64,000 nucleotides of DNA from Clostridiales bacterium (GTDB lineage: Bacteria; Bacillota; Clostridia; Saccharofermentanales; Saccharofermentanaceae), in contig JAFWMQ010000017.1 of the NCBI GenBank assembly GCA_017510605.1, positions 186,001 through 250,000 on the forward strand, given 5' to 3'. Made by a program: the position numbers and the translations under genes. The notes beneath the pieces were generated by a model. It searched no databases, was not told the DNA's origin, and saw only the letters and a list, made by a program, of their open reading frames with translations. Positions 36,967 to 46,148 of this stretch are shown in pieces (positions within the stretch are counted from its first letter, which is position 1; each line of letters starts with the position of its first letter).

Positions 36967-37657
36967 TCCGGAAGATAAGACAAATGAAGGCCAGATAAGG
37001 GAAGAAGAGTTCTCATACGACGGATATCAGGTGGTAAGGGGCGAATTCTTTGCGCATCTTTTTGAGCCCTCCGTAACCTTTAAGGATGCAAAGGTGTCTG
37101 TAAATGCAGCGTGCCTTAATAAGCTGCCTGATGTCACGTTCGTCCAGTTTCTCGTAAACCCCAATGAGAAAAAGCTCGCGGTAAAGCCCTGTGACGAGGA
37201 GCTCAAGGATTCCTTTTCCTGGGCTTCGAGGACTAAAGACGGCAAGAGAAAGCCCAAGCAGATATCCTGCGAGATGTTCTTTGCCAAGGTGGTAAAGCTT
37301 ATGGGCTGGAATTCAAAGTGCAGATATAAGGTCTTGGGAAAGCTCATAAGGACCAAGACGGATACTATTTTCGTTTTCGACCTTACAAGCGCCGAGACTT
37401 TTAAGAGAAAGGATCCGGAATCAGGCGAGATAGACAGGAAAGCATACTATCCCGACGACTGGATGAACAGATTCGGCGTGCCGGTAAACGAGCATCAGGA
37501 TTTAACGCTTGTCAGCATTTTCGACGATTATACAGTTTTCAGAATAGATAAGGATGAAGAAAGAGAGGGTAAAACCAAAAATGACACCGACAATATCCCT
37601 GGACATGAAGAAGAACAGACTCAGAATCCATCAGAAGACCTTAAGACTGATGAATAG
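36959..37657 (+). CDS. Recombinase-associated protein sharing the recombinase C-terminal domain
   Basis: A 232-residue protein whose ATG overlaps the recombinase stop by eight bases. Residues about 20-150 match the recombinase tail in pattern: VSVNAACLNKLPD, FLVNPNEKKLAV, SCEMFFAKVVKLMGWN, then TIFVFDLTSAETF and a YYPDDW segment. The C-terminal 40 residues are acidic and disordered. No activity is known to me. The shared domain suggests it joins the recombinase on DNA or forms a mixed complex. Confidence 0.7.
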   Translation: MNNPEDKTNEGQIREEEFSYDGYQVVRGEFFAHLFEPSVTFKDAKVSVNAACLNKLPDVTFVQFLVNPNEKKLAVKPCDEELKDSFSWASRTKDGKRKPKQISCEMFFAKVVKLMGWNSKCRYKVLGKLIRTKTDTIFVFDLTSAETFKRKDPESGEIDRKAYYPDDWMNRFGVPVNEHQDLTLVSIFDDYTVFRIDKDEEREGKTKNDTDNIPGHEEEQTQNPSEDLKTDE

Positions 37658-37940
37658 ACCCGAGTATGTCTATATCTGGGTCAATCCTGATGAAAAGGAG
37701 CTCGCTATCTGCTGCGCCGATAAAAGCAGCAAGGATGCAATAAAGGTCAAAAAGGCCAAGGAGTGCGAAATATACAGCAGATTCTTATTCAGTAAGCTTA
37801 AAAGAACTGCGCCTAACCTTGAACATGATAAGACATATGTGTTTGAAGGCGTTTTAAGTAAAGGAAATAAGGTCGCAAGGTTTTCCATAGCAGATAATGA
37901 GGTGTTTCGGGGGCGAGACAGGTCTTATGAAAAAATCTGA
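37581..37940 (+). CDS. Small recombinase-associated protein with the same domain
   Basis: A 119-residue protein made almost only of the shared domain: PTISLDMKKNRLRIHQKTLR, then YIWVNPDEKELAICCADKSS, and a YVFEGVLSKGNKVARFSIAD end. It overlaps the previous gene by about 77 bases in another frame. I place the start at 37581 because the domain begins there and AGAGGG lies 11 bases upstream; a longer start at 37554 is possible. Confidence 0.6.
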   Translation: MTPTISLDMKKNRLRIHQKTLRLMNRPEYVYIWVNPDEKELAICCADKSSKDAIKVKKAKECEIYSRFLFSKLKRTAPNLEHDKTYVFEGVLSKGNKVARFSIADNEVFRGRDRSYEKI

Positions 37941-38853
37941 GTATGCCATTAACGAAGAACTTTTGAGGCTTATACAGCCCGTATCCGATACAAACCTTGA
38001 AAATCTTAAGGAAAACCTTTTAAAGGATAGGGATCTGAGGGTTGTCCATATCTGGCGCGGCTATCACCTGGACGATATGGAAAAGCTCAAGATATTAAAG
38101 GATATCGGCTTCGAATATATAGTCGAGGAGATGGATTTTCCCGATATCAACCATGCCGGCATATATGTCTGTAAAAACCAGCTCCAAAGAACGGACCTTT
38201 CTTTAGAATACAGTAAATATCTGATCGGCCAGCTTTACTGCTACCACCACGCTCTAAGATCCCCGTTCAAAACCGGCGATTCCCAGGGCGCCATAGCAGA
38301 AGTAATAGCAGACTATTCTTATATTTCTCCCGGCACGGTCAGAAAATACAGTGTATATGCAATAGCTATGAATATTATTTTCGATCAGGATATGGCCTTT
38401 GCCAAGTTTATTCTTTCCGGGAAACTTCGTATTTCTCATGAAAATACGATAGAACTTTCAAGGTTAAGACCTGAAGAGATAAGAGCTATAGCCAGATCCT
38501 CCATGGAAGAAAAGCTCGACCATATAACCCTGTCCTATATAAGAAATGAGGTCAAGTGGAGTCATATTAAACCCAATAATCCCGTAAGCAGAAGGGAAAA
38601 AACGGAAGAAAAGGTGAAAACCAACGTAAATATAAGGCAGATGCCCGAGTACGACCCAGATTCTGAAGTAAACAGCCTCTGCTTAACGATCGACTCGTGG
38701 ATATCCTCCATACAAAGAGTCAGGGGTTCTGAAAACTTCCCCAAGATAACCAATACGGCAAGCTTAAAGCTCATGCGAAAGCTGACAGTATTAGAGCATA
38801 CGATAAATACAATCCAGGAGTCTTTGGTAGAAAGGACTAATGCAAATGACTGA
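37927..38853 (+). CDS. ParB/KorB-like DNA-binding accessory protein
   Basis: A 308-residue protein. The N-terminal half resembles ParB-related proteins with YVCKNQLQRTDLSLEYSKYL in the position of the usual RNL segment, followed by a helix-turn-helix-like ISPGTVRKYSVYAIAMN (about 140-155). The C-terminal third is charged and helical. It overlaps the neighbours at both ends (14 and 8 bases). Likely role: DNA binding in recombination or its control; inferred. Confidence 0.6.
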   Translation: MKKSEYAINEELLRLIQPVSDTNLENLKENLLKDRDLRVVHIWRGYHLDDMEKLKILKDIGFEYIVEEMDFPDINHAGIYVCKNQLQRTDLSLEYSKYLIGQLYCYHHALRSPFKTGDSQGAIAEVIADYSYISPGTVRKYSVYAIAMNIIFDQDMAFAKFILSGKLRISHENTIELSRLRPEEIRAIARSSMEEKLDHITLSYIRNEVKWSHIKPNNPVSRREKTEEKVKTNVNIRQMPEYDPDSEVNSLCLTIDSWISSIQRVRGSENFPKITNTASLKLMRKLTVLEHTINTIQESLVERTNAND

Positions 38854-39682
38854 CTATAAAGAATTTATCCCCAAAGTTCATTTTGAGCTGGTGCCAATAA
38901 AAGATCTTGTTTCCAATCAGGAATATCAGAGAAACCTTTCCATGATCCACGTAAGAAAGGCCGTGGAAAACTTTGACCTAAACCAGATAAACCCAATAAA
39001 GGTATCAAGAAGAAACGGCATTAACTATGTCTTCAACGGCCAGCATACCGCAGAAATAATAGCAATGGCCTCAGGAAGCCGTGATACCCCTGTCTGGTGC
39101 ATGATCTATGACGATCTTGAATATACGGAAGAAGCTGATATCTTTGCCAACCAGATGAAGAATGTAAAGGCATTGCAGCCAATAGAGATATTCAAGGCCA
39201 ACTGTGAAGCCGGCAACGGAAAAGAGCTCATGATCAAGGGCCTCGTAGAATCCTATAATCTCAAAATAGCTGCCAATTCAAATCCAGGCACGGTCTCAGC
39301 CGTAAGCGCTCTTGAAAAGCTCTATGACAAATACGGCTACGATGTCTTGGACAGGGTACTGAAGTTGATAATAATAACTTGGGAGGGAGAAGCAAAATCC
39401 TTTTCGGCCAATATGCTAAACGGTGTTGCACGTCTGGTAATCACATATGGCAGTAAGCTTAAAGAAGACATCTTTAAAGAAAAGCTCAGCGAAATCTCAA
39501 TAAAGGAGATCTCAAAAACCGCAAAAGACAGAAGAGCGGGCTCTTTAGGCTATGCCGAAGCCATGCTGATCTTCTACAACAAGAAAATGCGCGCAGGTCT
39601 TCCGTGGAACGCCCTCTACCAGAACAGAATCATCAAAGACCCATTCCAGGAACCCGAAGACATCCCCTGCGAAGGCGCATAA
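38846..39682 (+). CDS. ParB-like (DUF6551-type) protein
   Basis: A 278-residue protein with a ParB/Srx N-terminal fold: LVPIKDLVSNQEYQRNLS, INPIKVSRRNGINYVFNGQH (about 55-75; NGQH is the ParB box II equivalent) and TAEIIAMASG. The rest is helical. It is the last gene of the recombinase operon and stops seven bases before the right 38-bp repeat. ATG at 38846 is preferred, nine bases after AAAGGA. It may bind the element end. Confidence 0.75.
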   Translation: MTDYKEFIPKVHFELVPIKDLVSNQEYQRNLSMIHVRKAVENFDLNQINPIKVSRRNGINYVFNGQHTAEIIAMASGSRDTPVWCMIYDDLEYTEEADIFANQMKNVKALQPIEIFKANCEAGNGKELMIKGLVESYNLKIAANSNPGTVSAVSALEKLYDKYGYDVLDRVLKLIIITWEGEAKSFSANMLNGVARLVITYGSKLKEDIFKEKLSEISIKEISKTAKDRRAGSLGYAEAMLIFYNKKMRAGLPWNALYQNRIIKDPFQEPEDIPCEGA

Positions 39683-39688
39683 ACCAGC

Positions 39689-39726
39689 CAATTCAACCCA
39701 ACCCAGGGTGGGTAGGGTGGGAAGCT
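39689..39726 (+). repeat. Right copy of the 38-bp direct repeat, candidate att-like end
   Basis: Matches 12621-12658 at 32 of 38 positions; the last 12 bases GGGTGGGAAGCT are identical. It abuts the recombinase operon. Internal CCC-rich and GGG-rich runs could also fold as a hairpin. Confidence 0.6.
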
Positions 39727-39828
39727 TCGATTTCCTCTCAGCAACAATCATTCAATCCCACTGTTTGTGCTAACATATAAGCATAATCCTTATCAGTAAC
39801 ATCACATTCCTGTATGGAGGATGAGTAT

Positions 39829-40623
39829 ATGTTATTAAAGACTCTGATACCGTTCTTGTCGGAAAACAGCAAGAATACTAAGATACATTTCGCTCAAGGC
39901 TTCCATAATTGGTATGAAGCTTTAGAAGTCTATGAAAACGGTGATTTTAAGGAATGGCAGGAACATCAGCGAAAAAAGAATTTTGAAAGAGATTATATTT
40001 TGTCACTAATACGTTTCAGTGCTGACGAGTGGCTGTTTGTCGGAGTTTATAAGAGCTTGTCATCTCGTAAGTTAAATGATGACCACTATAACTATAAAAC
40101 GGAACTGACCAATATTGGTTCAGAGCTGATTGGTCGAGTGATTGTCAGATATAAAAGAACATTCCGCGCTAGTTATTGCTGCCTTGAAAACTATATAGAC
40201 AATCTTGAAGTTGTTGAAGTGAAGAGGAACGAAAACAATGCGGTTTTCCCCGGATATGAAAATGTCTGTGTCTCTTGGAAGGAACTGGACAGAGTTATTA
40301 ATACAGAATCCTGGAAAACAGCACTCCAGAATATGAAGGGCGTTTATCTTATTACAGATAAATCGAACGGAAAGCTTTATGTCGGTTCAGCGACTGGAAG
40401 TGAAATGATTTGGGGAAGATGGAAAGACTATCTAAGTACCGGTCATGGCGGAAATGTAGAGTTAAAGAAGCTCAAATTCGAGCATATACAAAAATACTTC
40501 CAGTACACAATATTGGATATTTACAAGCCGAGTACAGATGATCAGTTCATTTTGGATAGGGAAGCCTGGTGGAAAGATGTTCTTATGTCCAGAGACCCGA
40601 GACGCGGTTATAACTTGAATTAG
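39829..40623 (+). CDS. GIY-YIG nuclease-domain protein
   Basis: A 264-residue protein. The C-terminal 100 residues hold the GIY-YIG core: GVYLITDKSNGKLYVGSAT, WGRWKDYLSTGH, and a terminal DREAWWKDVLMSRDPRRGYN with the acidic metal ligand. The N-terminal 165 residues are a target-recognition region of unknown kind. The start at 39829 follows GGAGG by eight bases. It is nine bases ahead of a second nuclease-like gene, making a two-gene unit just outside the right repeat. Confidence 0.82.
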   Translation: MLLKTLIPFLSENSKNTKIHFAQGFHNWYEALEVYENGDFKEWQEHQRKKNFERDYILSLIRFSADEWLFVGVYKSLSSRKLNDDHYNYKTELTNIGSELIGRVIVRYKRTFRASYCCLENYIDNLEVVEVKRNENNAVFPGYENVCVSWKELDRVINTESWKTALQNMKGVYLITDKSNGKLYVGSATGSEMIWGRWKDYLSTGHGGNVELKKLKFEHIQKYFQYTILDIYKPSTDDQFILDREAWWKDVLMSRDPRRGYNLN

Positions 40624-40632
40624 AGGTAGCTT

Positions 40633-41208
40633 ATGACTGAAAATGAATGGACAAAGCAAATATGTAAAAGGCTGAATGCATTTCTTGAGCCATATAAGCT
40701 ACATGCAGATACATTGATAAAAGTGCCGTATTCGCAGGAGATTAATGGCTATTCAGAAGATGGGACCCCTGAATACATGGATCCGACTCTTTTTGAGACG
40801 GATTTGCTGATATACGAGAAAAAGAACGGGAAGATCTACTATCGAGTAATAATCGAGTCGAAAATCAATAAGATTGGCACACATGATGCTATTACATATA
40901 GTTATAAAGCGGAGAAGCATAAAAACATTACTCCATATTTGAGATATGGAATAATGCTTGGAAATAGGAAGCATTATCCTTTGCCCGGCCGTTTATTCAG
41001 ACACGGGACCAATTTTGACTTTATGTTTAAGTTTTCAGGCTTTAAACCAACTGATAATGAGTGGGATGTATTTACAAAAATGATCCTGAAGGAAGTGAAA
41101 TACTCTCGTACTATCGAGGAAATGCTTCACGAAAGTAAAAGCAGGGGCAAAAAACGTTATTTCATGCTGCAAAAGCAGTTGGTGCTCAAAGAGCAGAATG
41201 ACGAATAA
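40633..41208 (+). CDS. PD-(D/E)XK-like nuclease candidate
   Basis: A 191-residue protein. LFETDLLIYEKKNGKIYYR followed by VIIESKINKIGTHDAITY fits the PD-(D/E)XK core with Asp at about 54 and ESK at about 75. No characterised family is recognised. It follows the GIY-YIG gene by nine bases with a GAGGTAG site, so the two are probably co-expressed and may form a restriction-type pair. Confidence 0.6.
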   Translation: MTENEWTKQICKRLNAFLEPYKLHADTLIKVPYSQEINGYSEDGTPEYMDPTLFETDLLIYEKKNGKIYYRVIIESKINKIGTHDAITYSYKAEKHKNITPYLRYGIMLGNRKHYPLPGRLFRHGTNFDFMFKFSGFKPTDNEWDVFTKMILKEVKYSRTIEEMLHESKSRGKKRYFMLQKQLVLKEQNDE

Positions 41209-41297
41209 CCGGTAGCTGAAAAATGGTTCATCATAAGAAAATGGTGGACCATTTATAACTTAGTTCCTAATTATTCAAAGAAATTTACATTTTCTAT

Positions 41298-41325
41298 ATT
41301 ATAATTAATGCATTATAATTAATGC
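41298..41325. repeat. 14-bp tandem duplication containing TATAAT, upstream of hsdR
   Basis: ATTATAATTAATGC occurs twice head to tail. Each unit carries a TATAAT, so the copy number could change the promoter of the restriction operon. Further upstream AATGGT occurs three times, one inverted (41221-41254), which may be an operator. Confidence 0.7.
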
Positions 41326-41393
41326 TATAAGAACGAAAATGTCCCATTATTGGGCTATTGGAGCTGGTATTATTCTAGCAAGGAGCAGTTTTT

Positions 41394-44300
41394 ATGGCAG
41401 ATTTTACTTACCTAGATAATAATTCCTTATTCTTGGAAGCCTATAAAACATGCCAAAAGGCAGAAAATGCAGAGAAGTTTGATGAAAAGGCTGCATTTTG
41501 TCGTGATGCCTTAATAGAGCTGTTCAAGGTCATTTATTCTACAAGAAAGGCAGATTATTCCAATTCCGCCACTCTGGTTGAAATTATTAATGGACCTGTC
41601 ATATCCTCATTTGTTCCTGATGAATCCATGCTTAAAGCTCTGCATTTCATAAGAAAAGTAGGCAATAATGTTCAGCATGGTATTCCGATTAAGAAAAAAG
41701 AAGCAATTCTTTCCTATTCTAATCTCAAGGAGTTCGCTTCTTATACCTTCGACAGAATACAGAACCCCAATAAACCATTTAAAAAGTTTTCCTTTGGCCA
41801 GTTTAGTGAGGCTCAGACAAGGAAAGTCTATATCGACCTTTATCTTGAAGAAGCTGGGTGGAAGGTTGTAGAGCCGCAGGGAACCACGTCCCTTAAAGAT
41901 GGAACGGTTGTTAAATCTGGTTCGCCTATTGCCGGTTGTGCATGTTGTGAGATTCCTGTAACAGGGATGAATAACGCTTCCGGGGTTGGTTTTTGTGATT
42001 ATGTCCTTTATGGGCGTGACGGCAAGCCGCTTGCGATAGTAGAAGCTAAGAGTATTCAGCATGAAGCTTTAGTAGGACAAAAGCAGGTAAAAGAATACGG
42101 TGAATGTATGCGAAAGCAATATGGTTATGTCCCGGTTCTTTACTATACCAACGGCTATGAGATCTATATTATTGACGGTATTTATCCGGCTCGCAAATTG
42201 ACTGCATTCCATACTTTGGAAGATCTCGAATATATGATGCAAAAGCGTAATCGCGTTGCTATGTCTGATCTGAAGATTCGAGACGATATTACCGGCCGTC
42301 CTTACCAGAAGATGGCTATTACAAAGGTTTGCGAACGTTTCAACTCCAACTATAGAAGAAGCCTTTTGGTTATGGCTACCGGAACCGGAAAGACAAGAGT
42401 GTCGATTTCAATTGTTGAGCTGATGATGCGAAACAGGTGGATTAAAAGCGTTCTTTTCCTTGCAGACCGTACCAGTTTGGTGGATCAGGCATTCAGAAAC
42501 TTCAAGAAATTGCTTCCGGATCTTACTTATTGTGTATATTCGGATTTGTCCAAAGCCGATGATGATAATGCAATGATGTGTTTTTCTACTCATCAGACAA
42601 TGATCAACTTTATTGATGCAGAAGAAAAGAAGCTTTCTATTGGCCGGTTTGATTTGATTATCATTGATGAGGCACATAGATCTATTTTCAAGAAATATGG
42701 AACCATCTTTGATTACTTCGATTCGCTGCTGGTAGGTCTTACTGCTACTCCAAGATCTGAAGTTGATGCAAGTACTTATCAGGTGTTTGATTGCGAGAAT
42801 GATGAGCCTGATTTTGCTTATGCGTTAGATGATGCAGTAAAAGATGGGTATCTTGTTCCTTATAAAGTGGAATCTCGTACCACTAAGTTGCTGTCTACCG
42901 GCGTAAAATATGCTGATCTTAGCGAAGACGATAAAGAAAAGGTGGAAATGTCATATGCTGTTGAATTAGACGGCGAAGATATTCCGACGGACTTTATTTT
43001 CCCTAAAGAAGAGTTGTTTAGCCGCCTTTATAATGTCGACACATGCGGAAGAGTTTTAGAAGACTTGATGAATAACGGAATTATGGTTGATGACGGGCAG
43101 TTGCTCGGTAAGACCATAATATTTGCTTATAATCACCAGCATGCTGAATTGATCGTTGATACATTCAGAAAGAATTATCCTCATTTAGCTAAGAATGACG
43201 ATTACTGTCAGCTTATTGATAACAGAGTTAAGAACGCTAAGCAGCTTATTTTGGATTTTGAATCTAAGCCTGATTTCAGAATAGCAGTATCTGTAGATAT
43301 GTTGGATACAGGAATTGATGTCCCGAGCGTATTGAATCTTGTATTCTTTAAACCTGTTCGCTCTCATATCAAATATGTTCAGATGATAGGACGCGGTACT
43401 CGCCTTTGTGAAAAATTGATTGATGGAAAGGATAAAGAGTATTTCCTGATATTTGATTATTGTGGGAATTTCGAATTCTTTGATGAACATCCTGAGCTTT
43501 CAAACGTTTCTAATGGTAAATCATTATCTCAGAGATTATTTGATTTGAGATTGGAAATTATGTGCGAGCTTCAGTCTTACGAGCACCAGAAAGATCAAAT
43601 GCACAAGGCATATTACGATCGCCTTAAGGCAAAATTATATACAGCTGTTGCTGAAATCAAGAGTAATTCTTCTAAAATAGCCGTTAGACAAAAAATGGCT
43701 TATGTTGATAAGTATATTGATTATGAGCTCTGGTCCGCTATTTCGCCTGTTGATAAAAAGGAAATTGAGTTATACATATCGGGTTTAATTGCAAATGAGA
43801 TTGAAGAAGACATCAATTCATTAAGATTTGATGCAAAAATGCTCGATATTGAATTGGCTGTTCTTGCAGGCGCCAATATGAAAACTGCTGCAAGGAGTAT
43901 CAGGATAGTTCGCCGAATATCTCAGATCTTATTACAGTATTCTGGATCTCAGTCTGCAGTTCAGGCAAATGCTGATGCTCTTGTTAGCCTTTCTGGAGAA
44001 GAATTCTGGGTGGAGCCATCTGTTGATAAGCTTGAAGAATATAGAGAAGCAGTTCGAAATCTTATGAAGTACCTGCCCAGTGCTGGTAAGCCGGTAATAA
44101 TTGATCTTGAAGATGAAATAATAGCAAGTGATTATGAACCGGAATTCCTTATAGATATTCGCACATACAAAGAGAAAGTTATTGATTATCTCATAGAACA
44201 CGAAGACAACGAGACTGTTAAGAAAATAAAGAATATTGAACCTATCACTGCAGAAGACCTTAAAGAACTGGAACGCATTCTCTGGAATGAACTTGGCAGT

Positions 44301-44612
44301 GAAGATGATTATAGGAAGACCACCAATATAGACAATCTTGCTGCTTTTATCAGATCTATCGTTGGTGTTGATCAGCGTGCGATTAATGAGAAGTTTGGCG
44401 CTTTCCTGAACGATAATGTTATGAATTCTCAACAGCAGGAGTTTGTTAAAGCCGTTATTGATTACGTTAGAGAGAACGGCGATATTGAAACAAGTGTGCT
44501 AATTGAATCGGCACCTTTTGATAATTACGATATCTTGTCTCTGTTTGGTCCTAATATTCAGTTCCTTACAGAAATGATAGAAAAAATACATAACTGCATA
44601 GTTGCAGCATAA
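41394..44612 (+). CDS. hsdR: Type I restriction enzyme R subunit
   Basis: A 1072-residue motor/nuclease subunit. An N-terminal DUF4145-like helical part (1-125) precedes the nuclease, GFCDYVLYGRDGKPLAIVEAK (catalytic EAK near 216). The translocase has Walker A GTGKT near 330, Walker B IIIDEAH near 423, GLTATPR, and motif VI VQMIGRGTRLCEK. The C-terminal part is of EcoEI_R_C type. It cuts DNA lacking the methylation pattern set by HsdM/HsdS. All motifs are intact. Confidence 0.95.
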   Translation: MADFTYLDNNSLFLEAYKTCQKAENAEKFDEKAAFCRDALIELFKVIYSTRKADYSNSATLVEIINGPVISSFVPDESMLKALHFIRKVGNNVQHGIPIKKKEAILSYSNLKEFASYTFDRIQNPNKPFKKFSFGQFSEAQTRKVYIDLYLEEAGWKVVEPQGTTSLKDGTVVKSGSPIAGCACCEIPVTGMNNASGVGFCDYVLYGRDGKPLAIVEAKSIQHEALVGQKQVKEYGECMRKQYGYVPVLYYTNGYEIYIIDGIYPARKLTAFHTLEDLEYMMQKRNRVAMSDLKIRDDITGRPYQKMAITKVCERFNSNYRRSLLVMATGTGKTRVSISIVELMMRNRWIKSVLFLADRTSLVDQAFRNFKKLLPDLTYCVYSDLSKADDDNAMMCFSTHQTMINFIDAEEKKLSIGRFDLIIIDEAHRSIFKKYGTIFDYFDSLLVGLTATPRSEVDASTYQVFDCENDEPDFAYALDDAVKDGYLVPYKVESRTTKLLSTGVKYADLSEDDKEKVEMSYAVELDGEDIPTDFIFPKEELFSRLYNVDTCGRVLEDLMNNGIMVDDGQLLGKTIIFAYNHQHAELIVDTFRKNYPHLAKNDDYCQLIDNRVKNAKQLILDFESKPDFRIAVSVDMLDTGIDVPSVLNLVFFKPVRSHIKYVQMIGRGTRLCEKLIDGKDKEYFLIFDYCGNFEFFDEHPELSNVSNGKSLSQRLFDLRLEIMCELQSYEHQKDQMHKAYYDRLKAKLYTAVAEIKSNSSKIAVRQKMAYVDKYIDYELWSAISPVDKKEIELYISGLIANEIEEDINSLRFDAKMLDIELAVLAGANMKTAARSIRIVRRISQILLQYSGSQSAVQANADALVSLSGEEFWVEPSVDKLEEYREAVRNLMKYLPSAGKPVIIDLEDEIIASDYEPEFLIDIRTYKEKVIDYLIEHEDNETVKKIKNIEPITAEDLKELERILWNELGSEDDYRKTTNIDNLAAFIRSIVGVDQRAINEKFGAFLNDNVMNSQQQEFVKAVIDYVRENGDIETSVLIESAPFDNYDILSLFGPNIQFLTEMIEKIHNCIVAA

Positions 44613-44625
44613 TAGGAGGCTTTTT

Positions 44626-46122
44626 GTGATTACAGGTGAATTGAAGTCAAAAATGGACAAGGTCTGGGACGCTTTATGGACTGGTGGTATTACATCTCCA
44701 TCAACCACGATTGAGCAGATTACTTACGTTGTTTTTATGAAACTGCTTGATGACAGTGAGTTGAGAAGGGAAGCTAATGCAGCTGCTCTTAAGCTTTCTT
44801 ATAAAAGCAAATTATTCCCCGACGGTGAGTACACGCCTGAGAATTCTACAAAGAGCGTTAAATATTCTGAGATGCGATGGAGTAGTTTTAAGAACTTAGA
44901 GCCTACTCAGATGTTTGATATAGTAATGAACTTTGTTTTCCCGTTCATTAAAACGGCAAATGGCAGCGGAAAAGATACTGCTTTTTCTAAGTATATGAAC
45001 GACGCTGTATTCTTGGTTCCGACACCTAAAGTTCTTGCTTTGATTGTAGGCGAACTTAATAACATCGATATGACCGATAAGGATATCATGGGTGATGTTT
45101 ATGAGTACTGTTTGGGTAAGATGGCCGCTGCCGGAACTCTCGGACAGTTTAGAACACCGAGACACATCATTAGCATGATGGTTGAACTTGTTGAACCAAA
45201 GGTTGATGATATTGTTCTTGATCCCGCTATGGGTACCGCTGGTTTCTTGCTTGGTACTGCTAGATATGTTACCGAACACTATTCAAAGGAATTGCTTAAT
45301 AAGACCAATCAGGAGCATTATAACAGTTCAATGTTCCATGGCTATGATACTGATCCTTCTATGCTTCGTATTGGTGCTATGAACATGCTGCTCCACGGTG
45401 TTGAAGAGCCTGATATCAACAGAAAAGACTCTTTGTCTGATGATAACCCGACGAGGAACTATTATTCCTTGATTCTGGCGAATCCGCCTTTTAAGGGCAG
45501 CGTATTCCCTGAGGATATAAGTAAGGATGTTCTTGGCCTTTGTAATACTAAGAAGACGGAGCTTTTATTCTTATCGCTGTTTATTCAATCTTTACGAGTT
45601 GGTGGAAGATGTGCTTGCATTGTTCCAGACGGCGTTTTATTTGGATCCTCTAAAGCTCATAAAGATATTAGAAAAGAGCTTATTACGAATAATAAGCTGT
45701 TAGCTGTAATATCCATGCCTTCAGGTGTGTTTAAGCCTTATGCCGGAGTTTCCACAGCGATTCTTGTCTTTACAAAAGATCCAGCAGGAACTGACAAGGT
45801 TTGGTTCTATGACATGACAGCAGATGGTTTCTCGCTTGATGACAAGAGATCGCCTATTAGTGAGAACGATATTCCTGATATTGTTGCTAGATACAAGAAC
45901 CTCAAGTCTGAAGAGAATAGAGAACGCACAGATAAGTCGTTCTTTGTACCTGTTCAGGAGATTGTTGATAACGATTATGATCTCTCAATTAACAAGTATA
46001 AAAAGACTGAGTACGTCGCTGTTGAGTATCCACCTACGAGTGAGATCTTAGATGAAATAGAAAGCATTAATAAACAAGTGGAAGAGGAGTTTAAGCAGCT
46101 TAAGGCACTCTTGGGTGAATAA
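44626..46122 (+). CDS. hsdM: Type I DNA methyltransferase M subunit
   Basis: A 498-residue adenine methyltransferase. SAM-binding motif I is LDPAMGTAGFLLG near 198 and the catalytic motif IV is ANPPF near 285. The HsdM N-terminal helical domain (VWDALWTGGITSPSTTIEQI) is present. I use the GTG at 44626, six bases after AGGAGG; an upstream ATG at 44602 would overlap hsdR and lacks a site. It forms the methylase with whichever HsdS is expressed, most directly the adjacent one. Confidence 0.95.
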   Translation: MITGELKSKMDKVWDALWTGGITSPSTTIEQITYVVFMKLLDDSELRREANAAALKLSYKSKLFPDGEYTPENSTKSVKYSEMRWSSFKNLEPTQMFDIVMNFVFPFIKTANGSGKDTAFSKYMNDAVFLVPTPKVLALIVGELNNIDMTDKDIMGDVYEYCLGKMAAAGTLGQFRTPRHIISMMVELVEPKVDDIVLDPAMGTAGFLLGTARYVTEHYSKELLNKTNQEHYNSSMFHGYDTDPSMLRIGAMNMLLHGVEEPDINRKDSLSDDNPTRNYYSLILANPPFKGSVFPEDISKDVLGLCNTKKTELLFLSLFIQSLRVGGRCACIVPDGVLFGSSKAHKDIRKELITNNKLLAVISMPSGVFKPYAGVSTAILVFTKDPAGTDKVWFYDMTADGFSLDDKRSPISENDIPDIVARYKNLKSEENRERTDKSFFVPVQEIVDNDYDLSINKYKKTEYVAVEYPPTSEILDEIESINKQVEEEFKQLKALLGE

Positions 46123-46123
46123 T

Positions 46124-46143
46124 AAATTGAGATTTGTAGGGAT
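46124..46143 (+). repeat. 5' hsdS direct repeat, copy 1
   Basis: AAATTGAGATTTGTAGGGAT, just after the hsdM stop and before the first hsdS; it also supplies the AGGGA ribosome binding site. Identical copies precede the other two hsdS genes. Confidence 0.9.
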
Positions 46144-46148
46144 AATCA

